Positions 1-11,869 of a stretch of DNA of 64,000 nucleotides are shown here, in pieces. This DNA comes from Blasia pusilla (lineage: Eukaryota > Marchantiophyta > Marchantiopsida > Blasiales), in assembly GCA_050084515.1 (NCBI GenBank), contig CM114271.1, positions 2,604,001-2,668,000 of the forward strand, in the 5' to 3' direction. The first letter of the stretch is position 1. Each line of letters starts with the position of its first letter. The notes beneath the pieces are model-generated. The model saw nothing but the letters and a program-made list of their open reading frames with translations. It searched no databases and was not told the DNA's origin. The position numbers were made by a program, and so were the translations under genes.

Positions 1-3000
1 CGTGGCAGCTACGTGGCAGGGGATGTGGTTGGGATTGTATCAGGCAGCGTCCCCTCCACCTTCCACGAAAGGGAAAATATGGGGATCATGCCAAGTCTAC
101 AAGACGAATAGACGCGCGACAGCGCAACTTTTGAATTGATGAGTGGGCCCACCATCACCAGTTGTACTCCAAAGCAGCTTCAATTGTGCCACCGAGATGC
201 GGAGGCCTCGACACGTGTAAACTCGAGGAAAGCACGCTACACACGTCAGAGACCTTCGACTCGTCTAGCAGTCTTGGGTCCAAGTCCACACTCCTGCCCT
301 GGACTTTCAAGTCCATGCTGCCCTATCTAAAGTAGCGGGTGGCCTTCAATCCTGCCAACTTTGGCGGGAGCTGTTTACTGTAGGAGGTAAAACCCGGCCA
401 TTTGTCAGCAGGCATGCAGTTTCACATTCCACAGGATAATGCGAGCTTTTATTGGGCGTGATGCTGACATGGTGAATCACCTATTTTTTGTGCAGGGGCA
501 AGCCGTCTCTCAACGCTAAAGGACCCTAAAGGTAAAGGTTAGAAGAAAAGAAAAATAACCATTTGACTCATGCCTTTCCTTCCATCCATCCATGTAGAGT
601 GTGGGATTGTGTTCATGGGACAATTTGATCTAGTTGTTTATTCTTGGGGAAAATGGCCACATGCCCCAAAATGGATGTGAAATTTCAACTTTTGTTTGAT
701 ATTTGTTGCTAAAAGAATGACTTTGAGCGAAGTTGTTACGGCCCCTACAAGTTCTCTTCGTTTTTTTCCTCACCGTCTAGGCTATCCACGTGTCCTCCAC
801 ACGTGATTATTTTTGTCTCCTCTCACCGATCTCAAAGGGCCGCACACTGGTTTTTCTATAGATTTGCATATGGTAATAACAATAAAGTGTTATTTTTATT
901 TATTTACGGAGACAGATCATCTATATTACTATTAGGTCCGAAAGGGTCTTTCTAAAGGAGGAGAGTACAATTTCCCTCTTTGGGTGAAGGTTATCTTGTG
1001 GGAAAGTCCACCAGTAAATGACATGAGCAAATGATTCTATGTAAATGCCATATACTAACAAAATTGGGTTGTCACAAAGTCAATCTTGGTGGACGTGTAA
1101 GCAAATATTATACGTGATCCATATTAACCAAAGCAAGTGCATTGCACATGTGCTTGTTAGTTCTAGTATGTATAACGACGTGTGTGATGTAGATCGTGTT
1201 ATTTTGGAAGCAACAAAAGATGGAAGTGCAAAATCATGAAAGGAGATTTGAATATCATTATATTGATGGTCCTATGTATGCTACTTCCATGCCAGTGTTT
1301 CCCATTACCTTCACTTTTCAAATTTTCAAAAGACACAAACCAAAATGTTTAGCAAATGAGTGAATTATGAGTGTGTTCGGATGAAGGACTTTAATTGTCA
1401 ATCTAAAGTAGGTTGTGGACTTTGAGTTCAATGACTCTTTGAGGGCACAAATTTTTTGTTTGGCTTTGGATGAGTTCTCTCATCCACTTTTATTGTAGCT
1501 CTCCTTATTAGTCCAAAGGAAACCTCTTGCACAAAATATATAAGGTCCAAGCCACTCGACTACCCAACTATAAGGATAAGGCCTCTAGGGTCCTTTCCTC
1601 TTTCAATGTTTCGGTTTGATTTATTTACCATTACCATTTACTATAATCACTCATGGAATGATCCTCATAGGCTTCGTATTGGACCTCATAAAGTGGGAGA
1701 CGTGATCCCCAATAATAGTCAATGTCAAACCCTTTGGAGTGGAATTGTGTACATGCAAAAATAATACACAAGAGAAGATGTGCTCTTACTAGCTTGTCAT
1801 AGTGGGCCAAGGAAACCATGAAAATTTGACCCCCTAGAGGAATCAAAAGGAGTGGAGTTGTTACATGAAAACACCATGGAGTGTAATCACTTCAAGATGA
1901 GCGAGACTCGAACAACAAAAAGATGCATTAGTGCACCCATCCATTGCTTCCCACCTATAAATTATTTGTGTGTCTCATTTGGGGGGTCATAGACATGTAT
2001 AAATAACTTTCCTAAGCACGCCATTTGGAGTTGTTGAAATCCATGGAAAGTGGACGACTTCCCCCTTCCACTATACAATTAAAAAAAGTGTGTAAATTTC
2101 ACATGGAAGTTGAGATGCCCCATTTGCTCACCATCTCCAAATGAGAAACCCAAATGGGTACACCCCAAACCACTTTGGAGCGTCAAACAAACAAATCAAA
2201 TCAACACTAAGAAAACTCCAGTACCAAGAAAACAAACCTTACTTGGAATCATGCACCCCAATCGCCAACCAATCACCCAACATTCTTATTGGCTCTCTCT
2301 ATTACACAAGAGAGACCTATGAACCACTACGAACCAAACTCGTACTATAGTCATATGCAACGCCATCATGGAGTGTCGAATCATCTATGCAAGAACGACA
2401 CCCAATGACAACAAAAGGCAAGCATGAATGGCCAAGCTAACCCCCTCCCTCCCCCCTTATTAGCACACACGAGCTGAGGCTAGCCATTGGCGCTCTCCCT
2501 CCCTCTCTCTCTCTCCACCATGGCCAAGTGCACACAAAGAGGCTAACCCCCTTATAACTAAGCCCAAGCAACAAAGAGTCGTCATATGCAACGCTAAACG
2601 GGGATATTGTCAAATCATCAATGGAAGAGCGAGACCCAATGGCAACTAAAGCTGGAACTGTACAAACATCCATTTCTGCCACCTCACATTGGCCAAGTGC
2701 ATGAGAAAACCCACCGTTTGTCTTCCCCACAAGTTCGTCGTCAACGAACGAACGAACGAACGAAAGAGGAAAGGGAATGTACACTTATGACGTGGATCTG
2801 AAGAAGAGGGAGAGATCGAGAGTGTGCGCACACCCTTAAGGGCCATAGGCTGAGTTTTTTTGGTTGCTGTTTTGAACTTCAATGCGGTGTCCTTGGGTTC
2901 TACGACAGGAGGACCTGAGCGAGTAAGTATAGGGGTGGGGGGGGTAGTTACTGCATAGGCATGGACGGATCGGAGTTGACAGACGGAAGGACGGAGTCAT

Positions 3001-4140
3001 GGACGGCAGTGACGACGGTAGAACCCTAGCTAGTTAAGGGACTCGGGCCGACGCACGCGTACTTAAAATAGAAGAACGCTCTCCTCGATCGTAGCTACGT
3101 CATGGAGGCCACGTGGGGGGTGCGGGGTAGCGGTGGCGGCGCCTCTCGCCTCATGCAACATCCGAAAAGAGGCCCCCCTTCCGATAAAAGCACTTCTTAC
3201 AGGAACAGTCCCGTAGAAGCTTCGTGCAACAAAAATCCCCGGACTTGACAGGTACCGGTTTTGATGTCCATGTTTCCGATTTTCAAACCGGAGGTCAGCA
3301 GCTTTATTAAGTCCCCTTGACTCTTAGTCTCTCACTAACTCCATGCAGTTCGGGTTTTGTTCCTGCCATTATTTAAAAAAAAGAAAAAGAAAAGAAAGAG
3401 AGATTTATGGAAGGATCAACGGGCGACCATAAGGAGGAGTACGGTTATGAGATAAAAGAAGACACTGCAAAACGAGATCTGTGAGGTCTATAAGGGAGAC
3501 AAAGTTAAGTTGAGGGTGGGAACGTTAATTAGGCGAAATTAAAGGCAAACTGCTAATTTTTTTTGTTTCGTGGTGTTAATTTGCTCCGGGGGCATTTTGA
3601 ACGAAGGAGACGACAAGCACATCACGCTCTTGTAGGACAGGAGTTCTAGTAAGAAAAATAGCACACTAGGAGAAATGGCATGTGGGGCCATGTGGCATAC
3701 GATGGAGCCATGTGAAGGGCAGAAGAGAAAATAAAGTCCAGGCGAAAACCGATGGAAAGTCCCAAAGGGACCGCAGGGTCCCCGTGAATATCGGAGGTTT
3801 CTGTAAGAGATCTACTGGATCCCTCCTGTCATGCGCACATCCGCATATACATCCATGTATGCATTCATACATCCAGACCGCAGACTGGAAGGTTAGGGTG
3901 GGGCAGGCTAGCTTTGCAGCCGTCAATTGACGACCCGAGCGGATCTCCTTTTAGGGCATTTATTTATTATTAATATTTAGTTTTTGCCGGAGTGGATAGA
4001 AGAGTGCCAGTAGCGGTAGTAGTTCCGAGAAAGTGACCTGGGACTAGCCAGTCATCGGGTAGACACCTGGTCAAATTCCCGATTTTACCAGACCCACGTC
4101 CTCCTGCAGCTCTTCTTTTATTTTTCTTGTGTTCGCGAAG
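1..4140. other. Upstream sequence without a recognised gene
   Basis: No reading frame here resembles a known protein, and the open frames are short and overlap on both strands. A diffuse direct repeat links about 2345-2430 with 2575-2655 (shared words such as CATATGCAACGC and CCCAATG). A short CGAA run lies at 2743-2764. The 3' part is the presumed promoter side of the NF-YA gene. I saw no tRNA or rRNA gene. Confidence 0.5.
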
Positions 4141-4969
4141 CCGGACAGACAGATCCGCCTCCTCCCCCTCCAATCCTGCCTGCGATCTCTACTACTTCCT
4201 CTCGTCATCAAATCCAGATGCACACCGCGATGATCTCTCTCTGACTGACTTGGCCGCCTCGCTGACTCCCTCTTCTTCACCGCCGAGGGTTCCCCCCACC
4301 ACCACCACCTGTCTCTCCCTCCCCCCCGTTCTTGAGCGTCTCTTGTGTGTCTCCGTCCATAATCCACTCCACTCCACTCCACTCCACTTCAGTGCAGTGC
4401 AATTTAGCGGTCTCTTCTCAAGAGACCTCCTATCCCGTCCCCTCACCTTCCCTCGCATTCCCTCGTCCTCCTCCCCTTTCAGTCGTCGCGTTTGCCGCTG
4501 AGCCCGGCTCCGGAGGATTTGGGCGTTGGTGTTGTTGTTGTTGTTGCGTTGGCGGTCCTCGGGGAGTCCAAAAGAGGGGAGAGAAAGGAGAAGGGGAAGG
4601 GATATGGAAGGGCAGTAGGAGTAGGCCGCAGAAGAAGACGCCAGCGGCCTCGCCAGCAAGAGCGAGAGAGAGAGAGAGAGAGAGAGCGATCCCGAGCAGT
4701 CCGAAACTCCTGTGGAGAAGAAAGAAAAGAGCGCACGGGCGTGAGGGATAGGAACAGGAGAGGGTTTGTTGGGGGGGGGGGGGCTGCGACATATCATCAA
4801 CACAACGGCGAGAGCACCAGTGCGAGTAATCAAACCGCAGGAACAGGACTGCGCGCGCGCGGCGCACACAGGGAGAGGAAGAGAGAGAGAGAAGAGAGAG
4901 AGAGGAAGAGGAGGAGGAGGAGGAGGAGGAGGAGGAGACGAGGAGAGACGCAGACTTCTCCAGAGATTG
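4141..4969 (+). promoter_or_regulatory. Probable 5' leader exon of the NF-YA gene, CT-rich then GA-rich
   Basis: The stretch is pyrimidine-rich to about 4500 and then purine-rich, with a GA run (about 4663-4690), a poly-G tract (4771-4782) and a GGA repeat (4905-4940). It ends in a good donor, ATTG|GTGAGT, at 4969/4970, and a second GA run follows at 5033-5062. Long GA/CT-rich leaders with an intron are common in plant NF-YA genes, so I infer the first non-coding exon here. The transcription start is not visible. Such GA tracts are potential sites for GAGA-binding (BPC-type) proteins. The large frames on both strands are low-complexity by-products. Confidence 0.45.
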
Positions 4970-5027
4970 GTGAGTCCAGGAACGATAGCCTGCGGATCTA
5001 GGATTTCGATAAGTCGTTGAGATCGAG

Positions 5028-5066
<39 letters not shown>

Positions 5067-6040
5067 TTGGGAGTGTGCAGAGGATTTGTTTAGGGGAAGG
5101 GAAGGGGGAGCGAGTTCTTTAGGGGTAAAGCTTCTCTATCCCGTGTCAGAGGGTGAAGATATATGCGCTTAATTTTGAATGATCTCTTGGTCTTACATCT
5201 GTGGGAGGCAGTCCTGGGATTGAGGTCGGTAGAGAAAGGTGGGACTCGATTTGCAGGGCGGCCGCGGAGAGGTTTGGGTTGCTGCGGAATGAGTAGAGAG
5301 GACGAGTGTGGTTAGGGCCATGGGGTGGTAAAGGGTTGCCGCAATCGTCTGTGGTTTGGGCAAAGCAGGAGGGAGAGGCAAGCTGTTCCGATTTGCGGAG
5401 TGGCATGTAGTATGTCGACATGCTTGGATGTTTGCATCCGGGGGTAGATATGGAAACTTGGTAGTCACGGCATGGTGGGATAATCGGGCTCCTCACGAGC
5501 GATGAGTAGTTCGTGCTCGCATTGTTCCTTCCTGGTTGCCGCGTTCTGGGTACTTCGTGGAAATGTTGGGACGGACGGTATCCGTATACGCCGAAGACGG
5601 GGAAGCGTTCATAGGCGAGAGGGTTCTGAGAAAGGTCCCGTTGTAATTGAAACGTTGCGTCGTGTGGCATTTGACTAACTGGTGGCTCGTGTTCGGTGGG
5701 GTGGGTCAGATTGTTTTCCACCGCTGGTGGATGTTCACTGGTGAGGAGGAATAAAACGAGCCAGTGGCATACCCAATTTCGTTCCGGGTATATGGCTTTG
5801 CCGACTTTGATTTGACTTCGTCGTGAAGGTGGTGGGATAGTGAGCCGGTATAGTTGCCTCGTCGATTTCTGAGTTGAGGAGTCGGGTGCATTTGGTCACG
5901 CAGGGATGGACCGAGTGGATAGTGTAGGGGTGAATGCGTTCCCCAAGTCATACCCTTTGAAGAGTGGATGTGAAGGTTGCGTCTTACACGGCTTGTACCG
6001 TGCAGGGGCAGGAGAAGGAAACTTTTTCCCAATGATACAG
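4970..6040 (+). other. Probable leader intron of the NF-YA gene
   Basis: The segment starts with GTGAGT at 4970 and a plausible acceptor ends at 6040 (CCCAATGATACAG). The exon that follows has stops in all relevant frames before the ATG at 6130, consistent with untranslated leader. Antisense frames of 113-191 codons cross the segment but resemble nothing I recognise. The acceptor choice is an inference. Confidence 0.35.
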
Positions 6041-6129
6041 TGAGCAAACTTGCCTTCGAGAGTGACGACCGTACCTACTCATCTAACTAGTTGAGCCCAA
6101 AGTCCAAATCCGACGGCCCAGCTAGCAGA

Positions 6130-9100
6130 ATGCAAGCGATGCCCTCTCAACCAGGTTCGTTTACGAGTTGCAGATCCGCTATTCTTGTGAATGACATGTA
6201 GTCGTCCTCTGTACTTGCCTTTCTACATCCGCTGGTGATTATGTATCTCACTTAAAGAATATCGTCCGTCATCAGATTTTGGATGATGGATGCTATATTA
6301 CAAGAAGAGCTAATCAGTGAAATAACGAACCAGCTTCGCCAACCAAAAGAGCAGAGCGGGAGCATTTCCGTTTTCAGAGTGACTGGTAGCTCAGTAGGAC
6401 TCTGGATGCAAGCAAGTCTGGAACTGGAAGAAAAGCATGGCAGACAGAAGAGAGATCTACCTGTCGGGTAGATATTGCAACTTCCACTCCTGGTAACAAC
6501 TAGATGTCCAGTTAGAAGCAGTACATGTGAGTGAACCTACATGGTGTGGAGATACTAAATTGGACCCAGTTTTTGTGTAGGTTATGACAGCAGTGGTGTA
6601 GATGAGACCCAGCAACAACAGCAAGCACAATCGGCAGTTGTTCCTGGACCGGGCGAATACATGCTTCCTCACACTCAACTCGAACTCGGCCACTCCATGG
6701 TGTGCACTGTTACAGCCTCACAGTGCCTACCTGGGATGCAGATGATATTTTGAATGTAGGAAACTAGACGTAGGGAAGTTTGGACGACTCGGATGCGATG
6801 TCAGTTCTTCTCAGCACTGGCGATCGTGGCTAGCCAGTTTCAGGGGTGTGTTGGTTTTCGTCGTCAGTCTTGAATATGTCTTGCATTTGTCTGAATTATG
6901 TCGATTTATTTGTGTGTTACGTTCCTTTACAGGCACGAGCAGCATATCCGTATGCGGATCCTTATTTTGGAGGGATCGTTGCAGCCTACGGTGCACAAGC
7001 CATGGTAAGTCAGTTTCATATGTTGTTATTGGTGTGACATTTGGGAATTGGCCATTCAGGTAGCTGCCATCTCACCGCTGAACACTCTTCTAGAGGACTC
7101 CACTGTCGCGATCCGTTGTGGATTAGATGTGAACATGAGATAAATGGCTAGCTCGCAGTGACCTCCATCAATTGCAACCCCATGTGCAGTCGATGGGAAC
7201 AGTAGTTGTTGTCCAATACTCATGGTAAGCTAATTGTGGCGTTGCCGTATCCTCATGCAGATTCATCCTCATATGCTTGGAGTGCAACAAGCACGCATGC
7301 CCTTGCCTTCCGAGATGATGGAGGAAGAACCCGTGTATGTTAATGCCAAGCAGTATCATGGAATTCTGCGTCGCAGGCAATCTCGAGCCAAGGCAGAATC
7401 TGAGAACAAACTCATCAAGTCGCGCAAGGTATTGACAAGTGTCGGTTCACAGCAGCTGTAGGACATTGCCATTGTTTTGTGATTGCCAAGCGGGACAGCT
7501 TACGTGCTTCTCCTGCCGACCTTCTTTACTTGTAGGATATCCTGGGCACTAGCGTCTGATCGAGAATTCATCCTGGGACTATGTGGGCCTATCTGATCTT
7601 GGCACTTTTTCCGTGGTCTGGTTACTCGTGAGGAGACTTCGGAGTAAGGTTGGTACTTAGAAGTTAACCCATGCTAGAACGGGGAGTTACACATCCAACG
7701 CATCTTGCCTGACGAAGCCAAATAGATTCTTATGGTCTCACGTTGTGTGGCATGTTAAGTGCATGGACTGCAACCCAGTACTCTGGGATGTTGGGCGAAA
7801 GTCTAGTCTCTCCTCCCCAGATCGGACACTAGTATGACGCCTTAGCAGTTCTAACTTACAAGGTCCACTTCCTCCTGAGCTGTACCATAACTATGATGAT
7901 GCTGTGCATCATTAAGTGGGGGTGGTATTGGGAGATCTTGCCCGTGTGAGGCACGTGATCGAACTTGGGAGAGTCATGTACACTCTCGCTGCCCTTGCTG
8001 ATTTAGTCAAAAGTACATACCATCATTTGAACCTTTCATGCAAGGTTGACAATAATCTGCTGTAAGCTGGCAGAGGCGAGAGTGACTAAATCCGAGGTTT
8101 CACGAAAGCCAGCACAAGAATTGCTGATCCTCCGCAGGACCTCCATAGTAGGCCTGTGTTGGATGGCAGAAAAATATAACCCCGGAGACGAGGCTCTACT
8201 GGACGCATCATTATTGGACCATGCTCTATTTCACCATTCCGAAGGGTATATGGAACAAAGTAATCGAGAGGAAAGTTGCATGGATTGTAGTGGATACCCT
8301 GAGCAATAGGGTGCCACGAGCCATTTTAGTGTGATGGAATGCTGCGCATCGTTTGATATGTTACTAATAACTAGCAAACATTCTGGTCAAATTCGAGATA
8401 TTTTAACAGATCCATCCCCGCTGCATATTGCTCTTCCACCCTGCTGGATATCTTTAGCTCAAAGCCTGTTGCCAAGTGCTCTTTGTAGGGAAGAGGAGAA
8501 AAGGCAGTTAAAAAGTTGAGCTTCGTCCTCAAAGCAGAGGTCTTCAGGTGCGGGTCCCTCTGTACTTAGCTGGAGTGGTTGTTTATGAGGGACAGGGAGG
8601 AGAGCCTCTACAGTCTCTGCAAGGCAGTGGGCTCAGTGAGGTTTCTGTTGTGTCCGAGTACCATTGTCAAATACTGAAGCTGGTGAACCAAGAACTCACA
8701 CCAACCCAAACCAACTCGTTCTATTGGCGGGTAGTCAGTGCAATGGTAGTAAAGCTGTGTTTTTGTGCAGACAAAAAAATAATTTAGAGGGTCTGTTGGT
8801 GTGCTGATATGGTTTCTGTGTTGCATTGCAGCCTTATCTTCATGAATCTCGGCATCTGCATGCCTTAAGAAGGGCTAGGGGTTGTGGAGGCCGCTTTCTC
8901 AATACAAAAGCAAAGGAAGAGGCAGCCAAAGCGGAGGCTAACAGGAGGTCCTCTGAAGGGCAGTCATCCGAGGGCACCCACACGTCTGATTCTCAGGCCT
9001 CACACTCTGGGCAGGGATTGATGGGTCAAGGTATGCAGGGCGGAGGGATGTCTTCACAGGGGGTGCCAAGTTTGCAACAGATGGGACAATATCATGCCGG

Positions 9101-9293
9101 AATCATGAGCCATGCAGGTCATGTGGGAATGGTGTCAGGAGGTAACCAAGGCGGAGGCTATCATCATCAGTCTCAAGCATTCCACCCCTCTGCATTCCAT
9201 CCTCTTCCTGGTGGTGCGGATGGGAACGACAGTGCACAGAGTGGCTCCATGGTGTCCAATGGCTCTCAGCAGACAGCCGTCGCCACTCAATGA
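6130..9293 (+). CDS. NF-YA: NF-YA (CCAAT-box-binding factor subunit A / HAP2), spliced
   Basis: NF-YA joins the NF-YB/NF-YC histone-fold dimer in the nucleus and gives the trimer its CCAAT specificity. Proposed coding exons: 6130-6197, 6395-6492, 6581-6699, 6933-7004, 7261-7428 and 8832-9293, about 328 residues. The last four are firm: every junction is GT-AG and phases match. The first two (start MQAMPSQP; acceptor at 6394) are inferred, and neighbouring acceptors are possible. The exon at 6581 carries a Gln run and the plant-typical block ending LELGHSM. The exon at 6933 gives [10 protein letters not shown]. The exon at 7261 holds the subunit-interaction helix ([20 protein letters not shown], from about residue 145). 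The last exon opens with the DNA-binding half ([20 protein letters not shown]), so an intron of 1403 bp splits the core domain. The tail is rich in Gly, Met, Gln, His and Ser. I saw no miR169 target site, though I could only scan by eye. Confidence 0.93.
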
Positions 9294-11149
9294 AGTTGTT
9301 GATGCGTTGGGTCTGGTCGATGGTTGTTCTCAACCTAGCCCATGGACGTGGTTGATTTTCTGGCCTTCAAGTTCGGAGAGTTGTAGCTCTGCCCAAATGA
9401 GATTCCCTTGTCTACAGGTGGAAGAACTGGTCTTGAGACTTTCTGGTTACTTGTGTTCTCAAAGGAACATGGTAAGGATACTTTCTTGTCCACTTGAAGA
9501 GACGTCAGGAGAAGATAAAGCCCCGAGTATGGCAAGGTTCTTGCATTTTTGCCCACTAGCAAGTTTCCTCCGTTGGGAGCAGGGTACAGTCTCACAGTCA
9601 ACTCTTTCAAACTGATAAGGCAGAAGTTGGGAGACAATCAGAGACTGCCTCTCAAAGATGAAGAGAGATCCATGTGCCTGGTTGGTGGCTGTCAGACTTC
9701 CTCATTTGACGGTCTTCCTCAGTGGTAGATGCCAATGTGTGGAGAGCAGACATGTCCACCAGACCCGAGGAGAAATTCGCAAGTGACAGAATTTGGTGGC
9801 TAGTCTGCAAAGACTACCGGACAGGGACTATACGGTCCAAAGTCTTTGTACTCAATTTTCTATTGAGGCAGTTTGTGATAGGTTGTAGGTTGTGTGATTT
9901 CCTTATTGGAGTCCTGAAGATGGTAACGAGCTTATGGAGGAGGTCAAATTCCCTGTGTGACACCTGGAATGAATGTGAATGTTTTGAGGTCTGTAGAGGA
10001 GGATGACTAGTTCCAGCAGGGCATGGATTAAACACCGCCTCGTTCGTGATACCAACCTTCTGGTACATTAGTGGTGGGGATTGTCTTAGGTCATTTTTGA
10101 GATGGTTCAGGTTTCTTTAATATCCTTTCGAGATAGTGTAGAAAGTTGGTAGAGAGGTGTTCAATCCTATCAGTCATACACCACCTGGTTCTAGGAATTA
10201 GGGACACAACCTTGTAGAATTCACTTGTACATTGGTAGAAGTAGTGTTGTGTCCCTAGATGGTGTATACAAAAGAACTCAGGGCAGAGTGTCAAGTCGAC
10301 TGCAAAGTAGATGAAGACTTGTGTTGGTCCTTTTTTCTCTTGTACTGTAGAGGAATGGGTAATTTGCCACCCATCTGAGGCACAGGGTGATGTGAAAGAT
10401 GTAAGTGTATGTGAAGCAGTACTTCAAGAGAATTTCACTTGAGCTATTGTTTTGGTGTTCAAATGGGGCTCAGTGGAAGAGCCGCCAGCCTTTTGACCTT
10501 CTGTATGCTGCAGCTTGTTGCCCGTAGCCATGGGACATATTCTCCAGTCCCAGTAAGTGGGTCTTTTTAGCTCTGTAAATTGAGTTGTACAGACATGGGC
10601 TATAAATGTTACTTTTTCCAATCTCTTTGTAAGTGCTGCTCTTTGCCTTGTGTGTGGGACACAGGTCCGTGCTGCTGAGTTTCTTGAGTTCTGCTTACTT
10701 GAATCTCTCGGTCATCCACCAGCCTAGAAAGGGGATGGCAACGCTTCCGAAAGCTCTGAATGTTTATGGTTGAAAGTACTCAAACCTACTGATGCCCATG
10801 CCTAAATACTTCGAATTGTTCGTGTGAAGCCCACTAGAAGCCCCCAAAGATCCCATTTGCATGTAGTGTTCTACATGCAAATGGGAGCATTGAAATTTTT
10901 GACGGTTCACCCTCATCTGACGCGTGCCTACTGTGAAAATCACTAGACGAATGAGACCGTGAAACGCACCTCACTACTTCGTGTCCAATGCACTTCTCAA
11001 TCCCTTGAGCAGAGGGCGAACTTCGTCATCTGCATCGTCTCTTGACTTCGCGCGCGTGGACAGATGTGGAGGTGTTTAGTCGTCATCTCGCAAAGCGAAT
11101 GGGTCGATTCATCGTGCTCTTCTTCTATACATTCTCTCCTTAGAGTAAA
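9294..11149 (+). other. Presumed 3' untranslated and downstream region of NF-YA
   Basis: No gene is recognisable. Part of the interval is probably 3' UTR of NF-YA, because base composition stays like the exon for several hundred bases, but I cannot place the polyadenylation site. Short frames on both strands look non-coding. A perfect hairpin at 10851-10886 is listed separately. Confidence 0.35.
10851..10886. repeat. Perfect 16-bp inverted repeat with a 4-base loop
   Basis: TCCCATTTGCATGTAG at 10851-10866 is the exact reverse complement of 10871-10886, separated by TGTT. The stem contains ATTTGCAT (octamer-like) and TGCATG (RY-like) words. It could be an RNA stem near the 3' end of the NF-YA transcript, a small inverted-repeat remnant or a protein site; the sequence alone does not decide. 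Confidence 0.75.
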
Positions 11150-11860
11150 GTGGTAGGACAACTACTTCTTCTGGAAGTGAAACGAAACCACTTCACTCGA
11201 AACTATAACACGTCCCCATATCCTCAGTCGTCGTTGTGTACCTTCCTCCTTACACGCTTACGTCGTCCTCCGTCCCACAGCCCTCGCCCCGAAAAACAAG
11301 CGGATGGAAAAGCACATAGACCCACTCATCCTCCGTACGCGTTCTGTCCAGCCCTCGCAAGCACCCCGAACGTGACGCGACACCACCCTTCCGAGCCTAA
11401 CCCTGAAGGGCCTGAACCTGAAGCCGCGATTCGGGAACCCGCATGTGTCAGAACGGGCAAATCGGACAACGCAAGCGACGAAATCGGGCCCGTTTTCCAT
11501 CATCCGGAATCCCGACTTCTCTCTGAAGTCATCTGTATGGATCCTGCAGTCCCAACCACGTGCTGGCAGACAAAACTTTGAGGTGTAGAGAGGCCCTCCT
11601 CCTCCTCCTCGCAGGCGATGGTGCGCTCTCTGTCTGTCGCGTCCGCCGCTGGAATCCGTAATCCACAACCACAAACAACAGCAACAACGATCAATGAAGG
11701 TCGTGAGCGTTGTCCGGTCATCTATTTCTGCGTGAATAAGAGTCGTCGTCATAATAATTGTTGTGTTGTCGTCGCAGGAGACGGACAGACAGACACACAC
11801 GCGCACTGACTAGTGACTCACTCACTCACAGCCACAACGCGACCACAACATGATGAAGTA
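11150..11860. other. GC-rich stretch with open frames on both strands, not recognised
   Basis: GC content is clearly higher here than in the AT-rich sequence after 11.9 kb. A 143-codon frame lies on the plus strand (11150-11581) and a 182-codon frame on the minus strand (11258-11806). Neither has a motif I recognise; both are Pro/Arg-rich, as GC-rich non-coding DNA often is. It could be a lost promoter or first exon whose gene was cut off by the AT-rich repeats that follow. Confidence 0.3.
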
Positions 11861-11869
11861 AGCAACTCT

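Noticed and set aside
4192-5031. A 279-codon minus-strand frame and several 139-169 codon frames over the NF-YA leader
   Set aside because: They consist of Pro/Ser/Leu or Arg/Glu low-complexity sequence generated by CT/GA microsatellites and have no recognisable domain.
6283-6471. A 62-codon frame ([13 protein letters not shown]...) as an NF-YA exon
   Set aside because: It is out of phase with the flanking NF-YA exons; another frame in the same place ends at 6492 with a correct phase-1 donor and reads as NF-YA-like sequence.
9294-10300. miR169 target site in the NF-YA 3' region
   Set aside because: I looked for the usual complementary sequence and found no adequate match by eye.
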